Assembly: GCF_001612665.1 (NCBI RefSeq)
Contig: NZ_BDAX01000025.1
Location: forward strand, 1 to 64,000
Source of the DNA: Nocardia alba NBRC 108234
GTDB lineage: Bacteria > Actinomycetota > Actinomycetes > Mycobacteriales > Mycobacteriaceae
Direction: 5' to 3'
DNA length: 64,000 nt
This document shows, piece after piece, positions 1 through 7,889 of the stretch (position 1 is its first letter; each line of letters opens with the position of its first letter). The notes beneath the pieces are model-generated. The model saw only the letters and a program-made list of their open reading frames with translations. It ran no database searches and was not told where the DNA came from. Position numbers and translations under genes: made by a program.

Positions 1-229
1 GGGGGCGGGGTTGGGAGTGCGGTCATGGCGGATTCGTGGTGTTGGGTGGGGTGGGGGGCCCGAGGTGTGGGCGAGTAGTTGGTTGGTTGGTGGGGTGGGC
101 GCTGGTGGGTCGAGGTGTGGGTGTTGGAGATGTCGTGCCCGAGGCTTGTTCGGGGGTGTGGGGTGCTGGGCCTTTGATGTGAGGGCGTGGTTGGTGGTGT
201 AGGTAGGCGTGGTGAGGGCGGGGGTACTG
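1..229. other. Gene-free G-rich segment
   Basis: No convincing gene on either strand. The plus strand is extremely G-rich, with many GGG runs; 44-58 reads GGGTGGGGTGGGGGG, which could form a G-quadruplex. Short open frames here look like composition artefacts. Confidence 0.5.
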
Positions 230-724
230 CTATGGGTTTCGTCGGGGGTCTTCGGGTGGGTGGTTGCGGGCTTCGGTGAGGAAGTGCTCGATGTCGCGGG
301 GGTGGCGGAGCAGGTGGACGGTTGCGGTGGGGGCGTGGTCGGCGATGGCGGTGGTGATCAGGGGGAGGCTGTGGCGGCGGTAGCCGATCAGCCAGCGCCA
401 GAAGGTCAGGTTCTCGCGGGAGCGGCGTAGTGCTCGCCATGCGCAGATCCAGAGGGAGAGGTCGAGTACGACGATGGTGTCGGCGGCTCTCAACCGCACC
501 TCTAGCGCGTCGAAGGGGCCGAGGTCGCCGTCGAGGATCCAGCCTTCTCCGTTGATGAGCCGGTGTTGGGTCGCTCTCCATTGATCTGGGGGTAGCGGTG
601 TCAGGTCCGGTGGCCAGAAGTGTTTGTCGAGTTCGGTGACGGGCAGTCCGGTGGCGGTGCCGAGTTGGTGGGCCAGGGTGGATTTGCCTGCGCCGCCGCG
701 GCCGAGGATGACGATTCGTTTCAT
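230..724 (-). CDS. P-loop NTPase, adenylate kinase / topology-modulation (FlaR-like) type
   Basis: A 164-residue protein that opens MKRIVILGRGGAGKST, a Walker A motif in the first 16 residues, as in the small kinase-like proteins annotated as topology modulation protein FlaR or adenylate-kinase-like. The following region, with LDKHFWPP and an Arg-rich lid-like segment (RALRRSRENLTFWRW), also fits that family. The start is set by GGAGG four bases upstream of ATG. The substrate cannot be read from the sequence. It stands alone, with no gene within about 340 bases upstream. Family assignment is good; physiological role unknown. Confidence 0.8.
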   Translation of the reverse strand: MKRIVILGRGGAGKSTLAHQLGTATGLPVTELDKHFWPPDLTPLPPDQWRATQHRLINGEGWILDGDLGPFDALEVRLRAADTIVVLDLSLWICAWRALRRSRENLTFWRWLIGYRRHSLPLITTAIADHAPTATVHLLRHPRDIEHFLTEARNHPPEDPRRNP

Positions 725-1072
725 GCTGCCTCCGTGCCGGGTCTGGTGGCATCGAGTGACATGGCGCCGATCGAAGCGTCAACGTCCGGATGCCCACGTT
801 GAGGAAGGAGATCTCTGTCGCGGCCCTGTCCCCATCAGCGGTCCGTCAACGCGACTGGTGCCCGGCAGTGACACCCCGGGTCATGCCTCCGACCAGGGGA
901 AGGAGGCAGACCGAGTCCGGCGACCGTGGGCCTGCGCTGCCGGGCACAGCGTGGGCGGATGCCGATCGCGGCGATCGGTTTTCAGGCCACGAACCGATTG
1001 ACGGCGCTGGTGCGGGGCTGGGCGGTCGGCACATTCCGGAGGAGGGCCGGCGGACGTGGCGGTGTTGGTGAT
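725..1072. other. Intergenic, nothing recognised
   Basis: About 350 bases between the P-loop kinase start and the end of the proline-rich gene. Several short frames exist on both strands, but none has a ribosome binding site or a recognisable product. No terminator-like hairpin was found. Confidence 0.4.
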
Positions 1073-2623
1073 CTACCGCTGCGGAACTACTCCTGGCTGA
1101 TCGGTCTGGGGTGGCGGAGCCTTGGGGGTGGCGGGGTGGGACGGTGAGACGTCGGCCCCGGGAACGGGGCCGGTGACGCCGGGTTGTCCGCCTGGGTCGG
1201 ACATGTCGGGCATGCCTGGCAGCGGAATCGGTTGTGGCGCTTGGCGGCCGGGTGGTGCCGGGGAGGCCGGTTGTTCCGACGTCGGTGCGGGGGCTTCGGT
1301 CGGCCGCGGGGTTTCCACCGGCGGTTTCGGTGCGGGTGGATTCGAATCTTGCTGTGTCGGATAGTGGTTCGGTTGCGTGGGCGGGGGAGTGGGCGAATCG
1401 CCGGGCGAACTCGTCGGCGGAACGATGGGGCCCTGGCCCTGCGGCACGGGCCTATCGGTAGTCGGCGCGGGCGCTTCGGTGGTGGGAGCGGGTGCTTCGG
1501 TAGTCGCTGCGGGTGGCGCGGTGGTGGGCGCGGGCACTTCGGTTGTGGGCGCAGGCGCCTGGACAGACGGTGCTGGTCGCTCGGTAGGCGGTGCGGGCGC
1601 CTCGGTGGGCGGCGCGAGTACTTCGGTGGTGGGTGCGGGTGGCACGGTAGGCGGCGGTGCGGGTGCCTCAGAAGATGGTGCGGGTGGCGCGGTAGTTGGC
1701 GCGGGTACTTCAGTAGTCGGCGCGGGCGCATCGGTGGCCGGCGCGGGTGCTTCGGTAGTTGGCGCGGGTGGCGCGGTGGTCGGCGCGGGTACTTCAGTGG
1801 TCGGCGCGGGCGCCTGGGTAGTCGGCGCCGGTGCTTCGGTGGTGGTGGCGGGGGGTCTGGAGGTCGGAGACTCCGGCGTCGAGCTTTGGCCCTGGGGCGC
1901 AGGGCTTTCCGCTGGTGTGGGGTCCTCGCGGGGAGGCGCGGTCGCGCTGGGCGACGGTGTTTCATCGGGTGCGGCGCCGGACTCGGGGTCCTGCGCAGAT
2001 TCCGGCGAATTACCCTGTGGCGCTGAGGGGCTCGGAGTCGACCTGTTGCCGGGCGAGGCGGAACCACCTCGGGCCGAGGGTGATTCGGTCTCCGCTGGTG
2101 CCGTGGGCAGCGCTGGGACGCCGGTTCCGGCCAGCGAATACGCCGGTTTGTAGATCATGTTCATCGCCAGCACGGCTTCCTGGCGCAGTGCCTCGGCCGC
2201 CATCTGCGCGTCGATCACTCGCGCACTCTCCAGCAGGCGGGCGATCGCCCCGATCGGGCCGGAACCGCCCGGTGCGACGACGGCCAGCTTCACGGCCTCG
2301 GCGGCCGCGGCGACACCACCGAGGCGGGCGCCGACTTCGGCCATCACCACGGCCAGCTCGTCGATGGAGGCGGCGAAACTGCGGGTGCTCGCGGCGGCTG
2401 CATCGGCGGCGGCGCCGGACCAGCCGGTGTCGTCGATCACCCGGTCGGCGCCGGATTTGGTCAGCGGCATCGAGGTGGTGAGGGTGGCGGCGGTCTCCAG
2501 CCAGGTCATCGACGCACCGAGAATGGCGCCGGCGTCGATCTGCTGGGCGCGCGTGTAGATCTGCTCGTGCGGCATGGATTCGAAATGCTCCATCGCACTG
2601 ATGTAGGTGGGGTCGGTGCTCAT
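1073..2623 (-). CDS. ESX-associated protein: WXG/PPE-like helical domain plus long Pro/Thr/Ala repeat tail
   Basis: A 516-residue protein with two parts. Residues 1 to about 190 are helical and Ala-rich, with a W-S-G motif at 68-70 between predicted helices, as in WXG100/PPE-type substrates of type VII (ESX) secretion. From about residue 195 to the end it is low-complexity Pro/Ala/Thr, built on repeats like APAPTTEVPAPTTAPP. The start at 2623 overlaps the stop of the upstream small gene by ATGA, so the two are translationally coupled; a longer open frame upstream has no such support. With the YxxxD protein and EspG-like protein upstream it forms a three-gene operon. Probably exported and cell-wall-spanning; the function is inferred from context only. 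Confidence 0.65.
   Translation of the reverse strand: MSTDPTYISAMEHFESMPHEQIYTRAQQIDAGAILGASMTWLETAATLTTSMPLTKSGADRVIDDTGWSGAAADAAAASTRSFAASIDELAVVMAEVGARLGGVAAAAEAVKLAVVAPGGSGPIGAIARLLESARVIDAQMAAEALRQEAVLAMNMIYKPAYSLAGTGVPALPTAPAETESPSARGGSASPGNRSTPSPSAPQGNSPESAQDPESGAAPDETPSPSATAPPREDPTPAESPAPQGQSSTPESPTSRPPATTTEAPAPTTQAPAPTTEVPAPTTAPPAPTTEAPAPATDAPAPTTEVPAPTTAPPAPSSEAPAPPPTVPPAPTTEVLAPPTEAPAPPTERPAPSVQAPAPTTEVPAPTTAPPAATTEAPAPTTEAPAPTTDRPVPQGQGPIVPPTSSPGDSPTPPPTQPNHYPTQQDSNPPAPKPPVETPRPTEAPAPTSEQPASPAPPGRQAPQPIPLPGMPDMSDPGGQPGVTGPVPGADVSPSHPATPKAPPPQTDQPGVVPQR
1455..1860. repeat. Degenerate tandem repeat coding for Pro-Ala-Pro-Thr-Thr units
   Basis: A run of near-identical 21-33 base units encodes PAPTTEVPAPTTAPPAPTTE-like sequence in the minus-strand gene. 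Unit boundaries drift, and the copies are not identical. Such tracts are prone to length change between strains. Confidence 0.7.
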
Positions 2624-2994
2624 CCGCGCACCCTCGTATCGACGGCGCGCAGGGCGGCGGCCGCGGCGGCGTCGGCTTCCTCGTAGAGGCCCGCGCTGAG
2701 CAGGAACGCCTCTTTCATCCGGTAAGCCGCCTCGATGTAGCGGTCGAGCAGTTCGGCGGCGTCGCGTGCTTTGTGCGCGAAACCGGCCTGTAGCTGCTGG
2801 GCGGAGACGAAGCCACCGAATCCCGTTGTCTCGGAAGCGCTCTCGAGTGCCTGCCGTAACTGGGCGAGATGCTCGGCCTGCTGTTCGTAGAGCTCGGCGC
2901 ACCGACGCGCGGCGTCGGGGTCGAATGTCAGTGTCCCCGCTACGGCGGCGCTGCGGAACCGGGAGATCTCGGCTCTGCTGCTCTCGATCGTCAT
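2620..2994 (-). CDS. Small ESX-type secreted protein with C-terminal YxxxD signal
   Basis: A 124-residue, mostly helical protein with no signal peptide. It has a G-F-G-G-F turn near residues 58-62, where WXG100-family proteins carry their helix-turn-helix, and a Y104-E-E-A-D108 motif near the C-terminus. That matches the general YxxxD/E export signal of type VII substrates such as EspC and PE proteins. It lies 36 bases downstream of the EspG-like gene and overlaps the proline-rich gene by ATGA. The two proteins probably form a heterodimer for export, as PE-PPE pairs do. The motif is seen; secretion is inferred. Confidence 0.7.
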   Translation of the reverse strand: MTIESSRAEISRFRSAAVAGTLTFDPDAARRCAELYEQQAEHLAQLRQALESASETTGFGGFVSAQQLQAGFAHKARDAAELLDRYIEAAYRMKEAFLLSAGLYEEADAAAAAALRAVDTRVRG

Positions 2995-3030
2995 CGCGTC
3001 TCCCCTCCAGATGATGCGGTGGAGTCCAGG

Positions 3031-3762
3031 TTAGCCGGACCTTCTACTGTGCGAACTGTGCGCTGGCACCAATCTGCGCTGTAATTGCGCCGCTAGTTGC
3101 CCAGTGGACGCGGGCACCACGTGTACGGTCTCGCCCGCTCTCAGCAGGTAGCGACCGTCGTTGGCCACGTCGATCCAGCTGTAATGCACCGGCGCGCTCG
3201 GCACCGGTCGGTCGAGCCCGGTTTCGATGCGGATGTGGCCCTCAGCCGTGTGCGGCCTGCGCAATAATCGCTGGATGCGGGGCACGGCGGGATGGGTCGC
3301 GAGCACGGTTTCCTCGTCGCGCACCGCATCGGTCGTGGCCTCGCGGGCCGGTTCGCGACCGGGCGGAGCATCGGGCAGGCAGGCCGCGACGCGGGCGCCG
3401 ATCCCCGCGGTGTGCCCGATCGAAACACGCACGCTGCCACCGTAATCGGGTCGGGTGCTCGGATCTTGCACGATCAGCACCGCGTGGTCGTAGACCGCGC
3501 ACGCCAGGAGCCGGATTTCGCTGCCGGGAGTGTGGGCGCCACCGACCAGTACGACCCTGGCGTGCGGTTCGGCGATGATCCGCAGGCAGGCGGCGAGGTC
3601 GGGGTCGCCCCCGGGTAGTCGGTCCCGTATACCGGCGCGCAATCGGTCCGCGTCGTTCTCGGTGCGCGGTGACTCGAGCATGCGCAGCGGGAACGGCATG
3701 CGGTCCTGACCCGATTCCCGCCAGACGTGCGCGAATTCGTCAGCGGTGAAGGTCCATGCCAT
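3031..3762 (-). CDS. EspG-family type VII secretion chaperone
   Basis: About 243 residues, starting MAWTFTADEFAHVWRE, a typical opening for EspG proteins, which bind the hydrophobic tip of PPE proteins in the cytosol and deliver them to the ESX machine. The ATG at 3762 is chosen because GGGA lies six bases upstream; an in-frame ATG at 3774 has its purine run too close. It is the first gene of the trio, followed after 36 bases by the YxxxD protein. No ESX core genes (EccC, EccD, MycP) are in the window, so this is an orphan locus that must use a machine encoded elsewhere. Confidence 0.8.
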   Translation of the reverse strand: MAWTFTADEFAHVWRESGQDRMPFPLRMLESPRTENDADRLRAGIRDRLPGGDPDLAACLRIIAEPHARVVLVGGAHTPGSEIRLLACAVYDHAVLIVQDPSTRPDYGGSVRVSIGHTAGIGARVAACLPDAPPGREPAREATTDAVRDEETVLATHPAVPRIQRLLRRPHTAEGHIRIETGLDRPVPSAPVHYSWIDVANDGRYLLRAGETVHVVPASTGQLAAQLQRRLVPAHSSHSRRSG

Positions 3763-3929
3763 TGCCGATCCCATCCTTACCGAACCAGGACGGGGACAGC
3801 GTAACCCGCGCTGTCCGATTCCGGCGTGCCGATCAAGCCTCATACCTCCGAACGGAATCTTTTCCCGCGCTGAGTACCTCGGAGAAGTACTTCGTTCGGC
3901 GAACTTTCATGCGACCCTCGCCGGACCCG

Positions 3930-4880
3930 TCAGTAACCGCGCGCGGTGTCGATGATCGCCTCCAGCGGTTCACCCGCGACGAACCGCGCCACATTCGCGC
4001 CGACATGATCGGCGAACGCCGCCAACCGCAGCTGCGGTGGGTTCGAATCGTGCGGGGTGATGATCGCGTTCGGCAATGTCCACAGCGGGTGTCCGTCCGG
4101 CAGCGGCTCGGGGTCGGTGACGTCGAGTCCGGCGCCCCCGATCGAATTGCCGGTCAGCGCGTCCACCAGCGCGTCGGTGTCGATCAGGCTGCCACGGGCC
4201 ACATTGATCACCCACGACGACGGCTTGAGCCGGGACAGTTCGTCGGCGCCGATGAGGTGGCGGGTCTGCGCGGTGGCCGGTGCCGCGACCACCACGTGAT
4301 CGGTGTGCGACCACACGCGCGCGAGCTGGTCGGTCGGCACCGTCTCGACGCCGGCGGGAATGTTGTCACCGGATACCGGGCGTCCCGAGCGGTTCACCGC
4401 GATCACATGCGCGCCGAGCGGCGTCAGCATCGGGATCAACGCGCGGCCGATCCCGCCCGCGCCGACGATCGTGACGGTTTTGCCGCGCAACGACCCGACG
4501 TGCGGAAAGAACTCCCGCTGCTGCCACGATGTCGCCCGCAGCTGTTCGGGCAGGTATCGCACACCGGCCAGCAACAGCATCAGCGCGTGTTCGGCGACAC
4601 TGTGCGAGAACGCACCGGCCGCGGAGGTGAACTGCACAGCCGGGTGGGCGGTGAACACGCCCGCGTCGAAGAAGTCCTCGATGCCCGCGGCGGGCAACTG
4701 CGCCCAGCGCACCGACGCGGGCAGGGTGGACGGGAAATCGCGGGGTTTGCCGGTCCAGATCAGCGCGTCGGCCTCCGCCAGCTCACCCACCCGAGCGCCC
4801 GCTCCCACCACCGCTTTCTCGAGCAAGCGCGGCGCCGGCTGGTCCGGGGCGATCGCGATCGTGGTCGCGGATTCCTGCAC
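3930..4880 (-). CDS. D-isomer-specific 2-hydroxyacid dehydrogenase, NAD-dependent
   Basis: A 316-residue oxidoreductase. It has the Rossmann motif G-A-G-G-I-G at 140-145 and the family catalytic trio: Arg229 (in NVARGSLID), Glu258 (in DPEPLP) and His277 (in ITPHDSN). The family interconverts 2-oxoacids and D-2-hydroxyacids; the substrate is not predictable here. The GTG at 4880 is preferred over an ATG nine codons upstream because AGGAGG sits five bases before the GTG. It stands alone on the minus strand between the ESX trio and the polymerase-domain gene. Confidence 0.85.
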   Translation of the reverse strand: MQESATTIAIAPDQPAPRLLEKAVVGAGARVGELAEADALIWTGKPRDFPSTLPASVRWAQLPAAGIEDFFDAGVFTAHPAVQFTSAAGAFSHSVAEHALMLLLAGVRYLPEQLRATSWQQREFFPHVGSLRGKTVTIVGAGGIGRALIPMLTPLGAHVIAVNRSGRPVSGDNIPAGVETVPTDQLARVWSHTDHVVVAAPATAQTRHLIGADELSRLKPSSWVINVARGSLIDTDALVDALTGNSIGGAGLDVTDPEPLPDGHPLWTLPNAIITPHDSNPPQLRLAAFADHVGANVARFVAGEPLEAIIDTARGY

Positions 4881-5081
4881 AGAGACCTCCTGGGTCGTGT
4901 GCCGCATAGCGGCTCGAGCGCTGTCTCGGGCACCGCACGCGGTCCCCGGACTGTGATTCTTCCTCGTTGCTGTCGACGGCGCCGCCGCACCCTCCCCGTC
5001 TTGTCCCGGTGACCGCGTTTTCGCGATTCGGCGCCCGCGTCGGTCGGTAGTCTGCCGTGTCGCCGTTGTCCGGATGGCGCG

Positions 5082-6038
5082 TCAGTCGTCGAGGTCGACG
5101 GGGTCCTGCACGCCGTGCCGGTCGGCCAGTTCCAGCAGGGGCGCGATGTCGAACACGGCGTTGTCCATGTCGGCCTGCGGGTCGCCGAGCTCGGCGTAGC
5201 GGGTGGGCACGGTCTGGATGGTGAAGTCGCGCGGCACGATGTCGTCGATCTCGGTCCAGCGCACCGGAGTCGACACGGTGGCCTCCGGCACGCCACGCAC
5301 GGAATAGGCGGCGGCGATGGTGTGGTCGCGCGCGTTCTGGTTGTAGTCGACGAACAGCTGCGCGGGATCGCGGTCCTTGCGCCACCAGGCCGTCGTGACA
5401 TCCTCGGGCGCGCGCCGTTCGACCTCCTGCGCGAACGCGAGTGCGGCCCGTCGGACCTGCCCGAACCCGTACTCCGGCGCGATTCGCACGTAGACGTGCA
5501 GCCCGGAACCACCGGAGGTCTTCGGCCACCCGACCGCCCCGAGCTCGTCGAGTACCTCGTGCACGACCCCGGCCACCCGTTGTACTCGCGACCACGGGCA
5601 GTCCGGCATCGGATCGAGGTCGATGCGCCATTCATCGGGTGACTCGGTATCGGACGCCCGTGAATTCCAGGGGTGGAACTCCACCGTGGACATCTGCACC
5701 GCCCAGATCACGTCGGCGAGTTCGTGCACGCAGAGCTCGTCGGCATGCCTGCCGTAGCGCGGAAAGTGCACGCGCACCGTCGAGATCCAGTCCGGCGCGC
5801 CCGCGGGCACCCGCTTCTGGTGCACCTTTCCGCCCGGCAGACCCTTGGGGAAACGGTGCAGCATGCAGGGCCGATCCCGCAGCGCGTTGACGATCCCGTC
5901 CCCGACGCTCAGGTAGTACTGCGCCAGGTCGAGCTTGGTGACGCCGAGCGCGGGGAAATACACCCGGTCGGGATTGCTGATCCGCACCGTGTGCTCACCC
6001 ACCGGTAGTTCGACCGCAGGCGCCGCAGACTTGGCCAC
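5082..6038 (-). CDS. Stand-alone LigD-type primase-polymerase (PolDom)
   Basis: 318 residues resembling the polymerase domain of the NHEJ protein LigD, an archaeo-eukaryotic primase-type enzyme that adds (ribo)nucleotides to DNA ends or gaps. The metal-binding D-L-D-P motif is at 140-143, followed by SGGSGLHVYV at 175-184 and a third acidic position in LFVDYNQN. No ligase or nuclease domain is fused and no Ku gene is nearby, so it matches the free-standing PolD1-type proteins of mycobacteria rather than LigD. The start is GTG; TATCGT lies seven bases upstream, which fits a leaderless transcript. Confidence 0.85.
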   Translation of the reverse strand: MAKSAAPAVELPVGEHTVRISNPDRVYFPALGVTKLDLAQYYLSVGDGIVNALRDRPCMLHRFPKGLPGGKVHQKRVPAGAPDWISTVRVHFPRYGRHADELCVHELADVIWAVQMSTVEFHPWNSRASDTESPDEWRIDLDPMPDCPWSRVQRVAGVVHEVLDELGAVGWPKTSGGSGLHVYVRIAPEYGFGQVRRAALAFAQEVERRAPEDVTTAWWRKDRDPAQLFVDYNQNARDHTIAAAYSVRGVPEATVSTPVRWTEIDDIVPRDFTIQTVPTRYAELGDPQADMDNAVFDIAPLLELADRHGVQDPVDLDD

Positions 6039-6122
6039 CCGCCCAACGATAGACGAGCCGGCCGGCCCCCGCGGGCGAGCGAGCCTGCGTCGGAGTGGTT
6101 GCTGTCGGATAACGCAAGAGGC

Positions 6123-6155
6123 AAAAAAGTCCGCACGGATCGACTCCGTGCGGAC
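6123..6155 (-). terminator. Intrinsic terminator after the small secreted protein
   Basis: Perfect 11-bp stem GTCCGCACGGA / TCCGTGCGGAC with a 5-base loop (TCGAC), followed on the minus strand by six T residues. It sits 20 bases past the stop codon of the 6175-6564 gene. The clear T-tract is unusual in this GC-rich genome. Confidence 0.85.
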
Positions 6156-6174
6156 CGCTGCGTCCGGGTCTTGT

Positions 6175-6564
6175 CTACAGCTCGTACACGCCGAACGCGC
6201 GATTCTGGATGCACATCGGCATCACATGAACACGGTCGGTCCATTCGAATTTCGCTGCCGCCTCGACGGTTCCGCGTTCATCGACACACACGCTCGCGGT
6301 ACCCGGCATGGTCAGCGGGTTCAGCACGGCCAGCGGGATCCCCGCGTGGATGGGGCTGTAGAGACCGCCGCTGAAGCACAGTGGGGTGATCGCGAGACCG
6401 CGGGCCGCGCTCTCGCGGTCGGCGGCGGCCTGGGCGCCCGCCACGCCCGCGCAGTCGAGGGGGTTCTCGTTCGACGCCTGGGCGGGAACGGTCAACAGGG
6501 TGAATCCGGCCGCACAGCCCGCGGCGACGGCCATCAGGGTTCGAGCAAATGAGGTCCTGGTCAT
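6175..6564 (-). CDS. Small secreted protein with four cysteines, unknown function
   Basis: 129 residues. An N-terminal signal peptide (MTRTSFARTLMAVAAGCAAG and the following hydrophobic stretch) ends in AQA at residue 30, a good signal peptidase I site. The mature part of about 99 residues carries Cys38, Cys63, Cys93 and Cys118, which could form two disulfides. I do not recognise the family. The ATG at 6564 is the start that places the signal peptide at the N-terminus; the open frame extends further but without one. Its own intrinsic terminator follows, so it is probably monocistronic. Confidence 0.7.
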   Translation of the reverse strand: MTRTSFARTLMAVAAGCAAGFTLLTVPAQASNENPLDCAGVAGAQAAADRESAARGLAITPLCFSGGLYSPIHAGIPLAVLNPLTMPGTASVCVDERGTVEAAAKFEWTDRVHVMPMCIQNRAFGVYEL

Positions 6565-6625
6565 AGCCGCATTGAAGCACCGGTCACACGGTGCGCGCGC
6601 AATCGGCGGCGGCGTGTCGAGCGAG

Positions 6626-7726
6626 TCAGCGCGCAACCGCCTCGAGGATTCGATCCGGCGCCGCCGTCTGTACTGTGCGCACCAGAGTGAAGCCGCTGCG
6701 TGCCAGCAGATCGCGGAACTGAACCTCGGTGCGTTCATGGCCGCCCTCGGTGTTCACCAGCATCTCCAGGTCGATGAACTTCGCCGGGTGCGGTCGACCG
6801 TGCTCGGGCAGCACCAGTTCGACTACCAGCAGCGTCGCCGTCGGGCTCATCGCCGCGCGAACAGTGCGCAGGATCTGCTCGGCCGAGGCATCGGACCAGT
6901 CGTGCAGGATGTGTTTGAGCAGATAGACATCCCCACCCTGGGGTACCGATTCGAAGAACGAGCCGGCTTGCGCCGCACAGCGGTGTGCGAGCCCGGCCGC
7001 GGCGAGGTCGGCCGTGAGATCATCGACCACACTCGGTAGGTCGAACACGACGCCGGTAGCCGTCGGATAGCGGCCGAGGACCTCGATGAGCAGGCTGCCG
7101 CGCCCACCGCCCACATCGACGAGCGTGCCGAACTGCCCGAAATCGTAAGCCGCGAGCAGTGGTTCGATCGCGAGCGTGCTGATACTGGTCATCGCGTTGT
7201 CGAACAGTTCGCCGATCTCGCGGTGCTCGGCCGCGTACTCGAAGAAGCTCGCGCCGTCCAGGTCTCGGCCCACGGCCTCACCGGTGCGGACCGCGTCGCT
7301 GAGGTGGGTCCAGTGGTTGCGATGGAAAGGGGACCCGAAGAACCGGCACAGATCGCGCAGTGTCACCTCGGCGTCGCTGCGTAGCGAATCTCCGATGCGG
7401 GTGAGGGCGTAGCGGCCGTCGCGGCGCTGGTCGAAGATGCCGTAGCTCACCAGCAGGACCAGCAGCCTGCGCAGTCCCTCCTCATCGACCTCGAGTGCCG
7501 CGGCGAGCTGTTTCGCCGTGCGCGGGCCGTCCGCCAGCGCGTCGGCCACCCCGAGTTCGGCGGCGGCGCTGATGGCCTGGGAGAGGAAACCCGCGACCTG
7601 TAGTTCCAGCAGCGCGATGTGGCCGGGGACGAGTACGCGGTGTAGTCCGGCGAGCGTGTCACGCACCCACTCGATCGCGCGGAGCACGGGCAGTGGGGGA
7701 AGTTTCTTCGGAGCGGTGGACGTCAT
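6626..7726 (-). CDS. SAM-dependent O-methyltransferase (plant-type/antibiotic O-MT family)
   Basis: 366 residues. The N-terminal winged-helix dimerisation domain (about 35-110) is followed by a Rossmann methyltransferase domain with the SAM motif D-V-G-G-G-R-G at 204-210. The catalytic-base segment KHILHDWSD is typical of O-methyltransferases acting on small aromatic or polyketide hydroxyls. The start ATG has GGGAG five bases upstream. It is not in a recognisable biosynthetic cluster, so the substrate is unknown. Confidence 0.85.
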   Translation of the reverse strand: MTSTAPKKLPPLPVLRAIEWVRDTLAGLHRVLVPGHIALLELQVAGFLSQAISAAAELGVADALADGPRTAKQLAAALEVDEEGLRRLLVLLVSYGIFDQRRDGRYALTRIGDSLRSDAEVTLRDLCRFFGSPFHRNHWTHLSDAVRTGEAVGRDLDGASFFEYAAEHREIGELFDNAMTSISTLAIEPLLAAYDFGQFGTLVDVGGGRGSLLIEVLGRYPTATGVVFDLPSVVDDLTADLAAAGLAHRCAAQAGSFFESVPQGGDVYLLKHILHDWSDASAEQILRTVRAAMSPTATLLVVELVLPEHGRPHPAKFIDLEMLVNTEGGHERTEVQFRDLLARSGFTLVRTVQTAAPDRILEAVAR

Positions 7727-7889
7727 GACGACTCCCTATCGGCCGGTTGACCTGCGCGTACGTGGTGAGCGTACGGGATTGTCGATCCGCTGGGGCGGCT
7801 GTGAGCCCCGCTGTGAACGCGCGCCGTGCCATCGCCGAACGAAGGATGACACGGCGATCGATGGCAGTCGAACGCCGCCGCTGTCCGGA

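Noticed and set aside
1184..2026. Long plus-strand open frames opposite the proline-rich gene
   Set aside because: They are antisense to the Pro/Thr repeats, giving only Arg/Gly-rich strings with no ribosome binding site or family features.
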